7,015 nucleotides of DNA. Source: Erythrobacter sp. 34-65-8. Lineage in GTDB: Bacteria; Pseudomonadota; Alphaproteobacteria; Sphingomonadales; Sphingomonadaceae. The stretch is from positions 1-7,015 of the forward strand of contig NCJP01000087.1 in NCBI GenBank assembly GCA_002278985.1, read 5' to 3'. Shown piece after piece: positions 5,599 to 7,015 of this stretch (position 1 is its first letter; each line of letters starts with the position of its first letter). A program made the position numbers and the translations under genes. Below the pieces are notes generated by a model that was not told the DNA's origin, searched no databases, and saw nothing but the letters and a program-made list of their open reading frames with translations.

Positions 5599-6273
5599 CT
5601 AGACCTCGATCAGGCGGTCCGGCAACTCGTTCACGTCGTTTTCGCTGCGCGGGAAGTGCTGCGCCAGAACCACGCCGACATCGCGCACGCCCGCTGCCAT
5701 GCCTTCGGCAATGCGCCCCTCGCGGATGTGGACCAGCATGTCGGCCATCGCCTCGCCCCAGACCTCTGCGGGGACGAGCGTGCCGATCGCCTGGTCAGCG
5801 ACGATTTCTGTGCGGTGCTCCTTGAGCGAAAGATAGATCAGCACCCCGGTGCGGCCATGGGTGCGGCGTTCCGCCCCGACCTTGAAATGCTTGACCGCGC
5901 GGGCATGGACCCGCGCCGTCCTGATCGGGCCGGGCACGGTGGCGAAACGCAAGGCATCGCCCCACAGCAGGCCACAGGTCACGGCAAAGGCGATCATGCC
6001 CAGCGCAATGGTCATGCTGGCAAGCTCGCCCACGCTCCAGACATGGCCCCAGCCGCCGAACAGGTTGTCCCACAGGTCAAGGAAGGGATCGGGCAGGGCG
6101 GCGAACAGGCTCATCACGGTGAAGGCGGCCAGTGCCGCCCACGCGAGCACGATGTCGGTGTAGCCATCGGTCCGCTCGGCCAGCACGGTCACGATTTCGC
6201 CGGCGGTGTGTTCTTCCGCTGCGGCAACCGCTTCGGACACGATCCGGTGCCCGGCTTCGTCAAGATAGCGCAT
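5599..6273 (-). CDS. TPM-domain membrane protein (second of a pair)
   Basis: This 224-residue protein belongs to the TPM (TLP18.3/Psb32/MOLO-1, formerly DUF477) family. The domain is recognisable at AGEIVTVLAERTDGY (24-38) and TGVLIYLSLKEHRTEIVAD (142-160), with the acidic and polar positions of the family. Between these halves two hydrophobic segments (about 40-60 and 83-105) form a membrane hairpin, so the protein is anchored through a loop inserted in the domain. A C-terminal helix-rich stretch follows, EAMADMLVHIREGRIAEGM (174-192). ATG 6273 is chosen because the preceding in-frame sequence is alanine-rich shadow of the neighbouring Gly-rich tail; GGAGG lies 11 bases upstream. Only 4 bases separate it from the first TPM gene, and the Nudix gene starts 9 bases downstream. 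Biochemical function is not established; phosphatase activity is suggested for some plant relatives. Confidence 0.88.
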   Translation of the reverse strand: MRYLDEAGHRIVSEAVAAAEEHTAGEIVTVLAERTDGYTDIVLAWAALAAFTVMSLFAALPDPFLDLWDNLFGGWGHVWSVGELASMTIALGMIAFAVTCGLLWGDALRFATVPGPIRTARVHARAVKHFKVGAERRTHGRTGVLIYLSLKEHRTEIVADQAIGTLVPAEVWGEAMADMLVHIREGRIAEGMAAGVRDVGVVLAQHFPRSENDVNELPDRLIEV

Positions 6274-6277
6274 CGCT

Positions 6278-7015
6278 CTACCAGCCTCCGCTCGCGCCGC
6301 CGCCGCCGGACATGCCGCCGCCGAAGCCGCCAAATCCGCCGCCGCCACCACCACCGAAGCCGCCGCCGCCGCCCCAGCCGCCGCTGTCACCATCGGACAT
6401 GCTGCCGATGATGGCCTTGCCCGCTTCCCACAGGATGATGTCGCCGACCACTCCGCCCACGCCGCTGCGATAGCGCCGCCGCTTGCCGCCGCGGATCATC
6501 GGCAGGATAAAGAAGAAGAACAGAATGGCGACCCAGAACAGGGCGCCGATGGGAAAGCCCCCTTCCGCCGATTCCTGCGCCGCCGCAGCCTCGGCCGCCT
6601 CCGCCACGGCCGCGGCGTCGGCCGGGCTGCGGGCGAGGTGCTCAATAATCGCATCGATCCCGGCAGTGACCCCGCCATCGAAATCGCCCGCCTTGAAGCG
6701 CGGCGTGATGACGTCGTTGATCACCCGGCCGGACATGATCCCGCCGAAATAAGGGTGGAGGCCGTAGCCGACCTCGATCCGCAGCCTGCGGTCGTCGCGT
6801 GCAATCAGCAGAAGCAGGCCCTGGTCGCGCGCCGCGCCGCCGATGCCCCATTCGCTGAACAGCCCGGTGGCGTAGGGTTCGATCGGCGCGCCGTCGATCC
6901 CGGGCACAGTGGCCACGATGATCGCCCGCCCGGTTTCCTGGTTGTAGGCCCGCAGCCGCTGGTCAAGGGCCGCCTCGGTTTCAGGCGAAAGGATATCGGC
7001 CCCGTCATAGACCGG
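6278..7015 (-). CDS. TPM-domain protein with transmembrane segment and glycine-rich tail (YgcG-like), N-terminus cut by window edge
   Basis: The frame is open to the right edge, giving 245 visible residues; the start and any signal peptide are outside. The TPM domain occupies about visible residues 1-127, starting VYDGADILSPETEAALDQRL, then TGRAIIVATVPGIDG, EWGIGGAARDQGLLLLIARD, RRLRIEVGYGLHPYFGG and PRFKAGDFDGGVTAGIDAI. An Ala/Glu-rich linker (about 132-150), one membrane helix (about 157-174, GALFWVAILFFFFILPMI), a basic stretch (KRRRYR) and a Gly-rich tail follow. Family knowledge places the domain outside the cytoplasmic membrane, with the tail in the cytoplasm. It is the first visible gene of a tight operon with a second TPM protein, a Nudix hydrolase and an SDR. 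A LemA-family gene commonly precedes such TPM pairs and may lie beyond the edge; that cannot be seen here. Confidence 0.92.
   Translation of the reverse strand, partial: PVYDGADILSPETEAALDQRLRAYNQETGRAIIVATVPGIDGAPIEPYATGLFSEWGIGGAARDQGLLLLIARDDRRLRIEVGYGLHPYFGGIMSGRVINDVITPRFKAGDFDGGVTAGIDAIIEHLARSPADAAAVAEAAEAAAAQESAEGGFPIGALFWVAILFFFFILPMIRGGKRRRYRSGVGGVVGDIILWEAGKAIIGSMSDGDSGGWGGGGGFGGGGGGGFGGFGGGMSGGGGASGGW
6281..6382 (-). repeat. Glycine-rich low-complexity C-terminal tail of the TPM protein
   Basis: The last 34 codons before the stop are mostly Gly with interspersed Phe, Trp, Ser, Met and Ala (for example GGWGGGGGFGG). On the plus strand this appears as a run of GCC/CCG-rich triplets. 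Such tails are common in YgcG-like TPM proteins and do not indicate an independent DNA repeat element. Confidence 0.85.

Noticed and set aside
6281..6382. GCC/CCG-rich triplet run as a DNA microsatellite or CRISPR-like repeat
   Set aside because: It is fully explained by glycine codons in the C-terminal tail of the TPM protein; unit lengths are irregular and there are no spacers.
5101..6411. A 436-codon plus-strand open frame
   Set aside because: It runs antisense over the Nudix and both TPM genes, which have full family motifs and tight operon spacing. Its translation has no recognisable domain and ends in Arg-rich low complexity, as expected for a shadow frame in GC-rich DNA.

Overview
The window is GC-rich, densely coded chromosomal DNA. 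RecF, a tesA/ybbA/ybbP locus, short TPM-domain proteins and a 71-residue PspC protein paired with a tiny membrane protein together suggest an alphaproteobacterium, most likely an Erythrobacter- or Sphingomonas-like member of the Sphingomonadales. This placement rests on protein character and gene order, not on a marker gene. I see no rRNA, tRNA, IS element, prophage or CRISPR array.

Left part (1-2508): on the minus strand, an ABC exporter ATPase (ybbA-like) is followed through a 4-base ATGA overlap by its FtsX/MacB-type permease (ybbP-like), which runs off the left edge. Divergent from them, 48 bases away, is a GDSL/SGNH esterase (tesA-like) that carries a lipoprotein signal. This is the same tesA/ybbA/ybbP arrangement known from Escherichia coli.

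Middle (2517-4200): recF is on the minus strand, convergent with tesA across an 8-base gap. Between recF and the next plus-strand genes lies the longest non-coding stretch, 229 bases. It holds three closely spaced inverted repeats. The central one also matches a sigma-54 (-24/-12) promoter. Downstream are a 43-residue hydrophobic protein and a short PspC-domain protein, joined by another ATGA overlap and closed by a perfect 11-bp stem-loop terminator.

Right part (4239-7015): four minus-strand genes lie within 4 to 16 bases of each other and look like one operon. They are a TPM-domain protein with a glycine-rich tail (cut by the right edge), a second TPM-domain membrane protein, an ADP-ribose pyrophosphatase-like Nudix hydrolase, and a classical NAD-type short-chain dehydrogenase. 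The operon start is outside the window.

Most of the window is recognisable housekeeping or envelope biology. The part most worth a second look is the regulatory region and small-protein/PspC pair at about 3731-4200.
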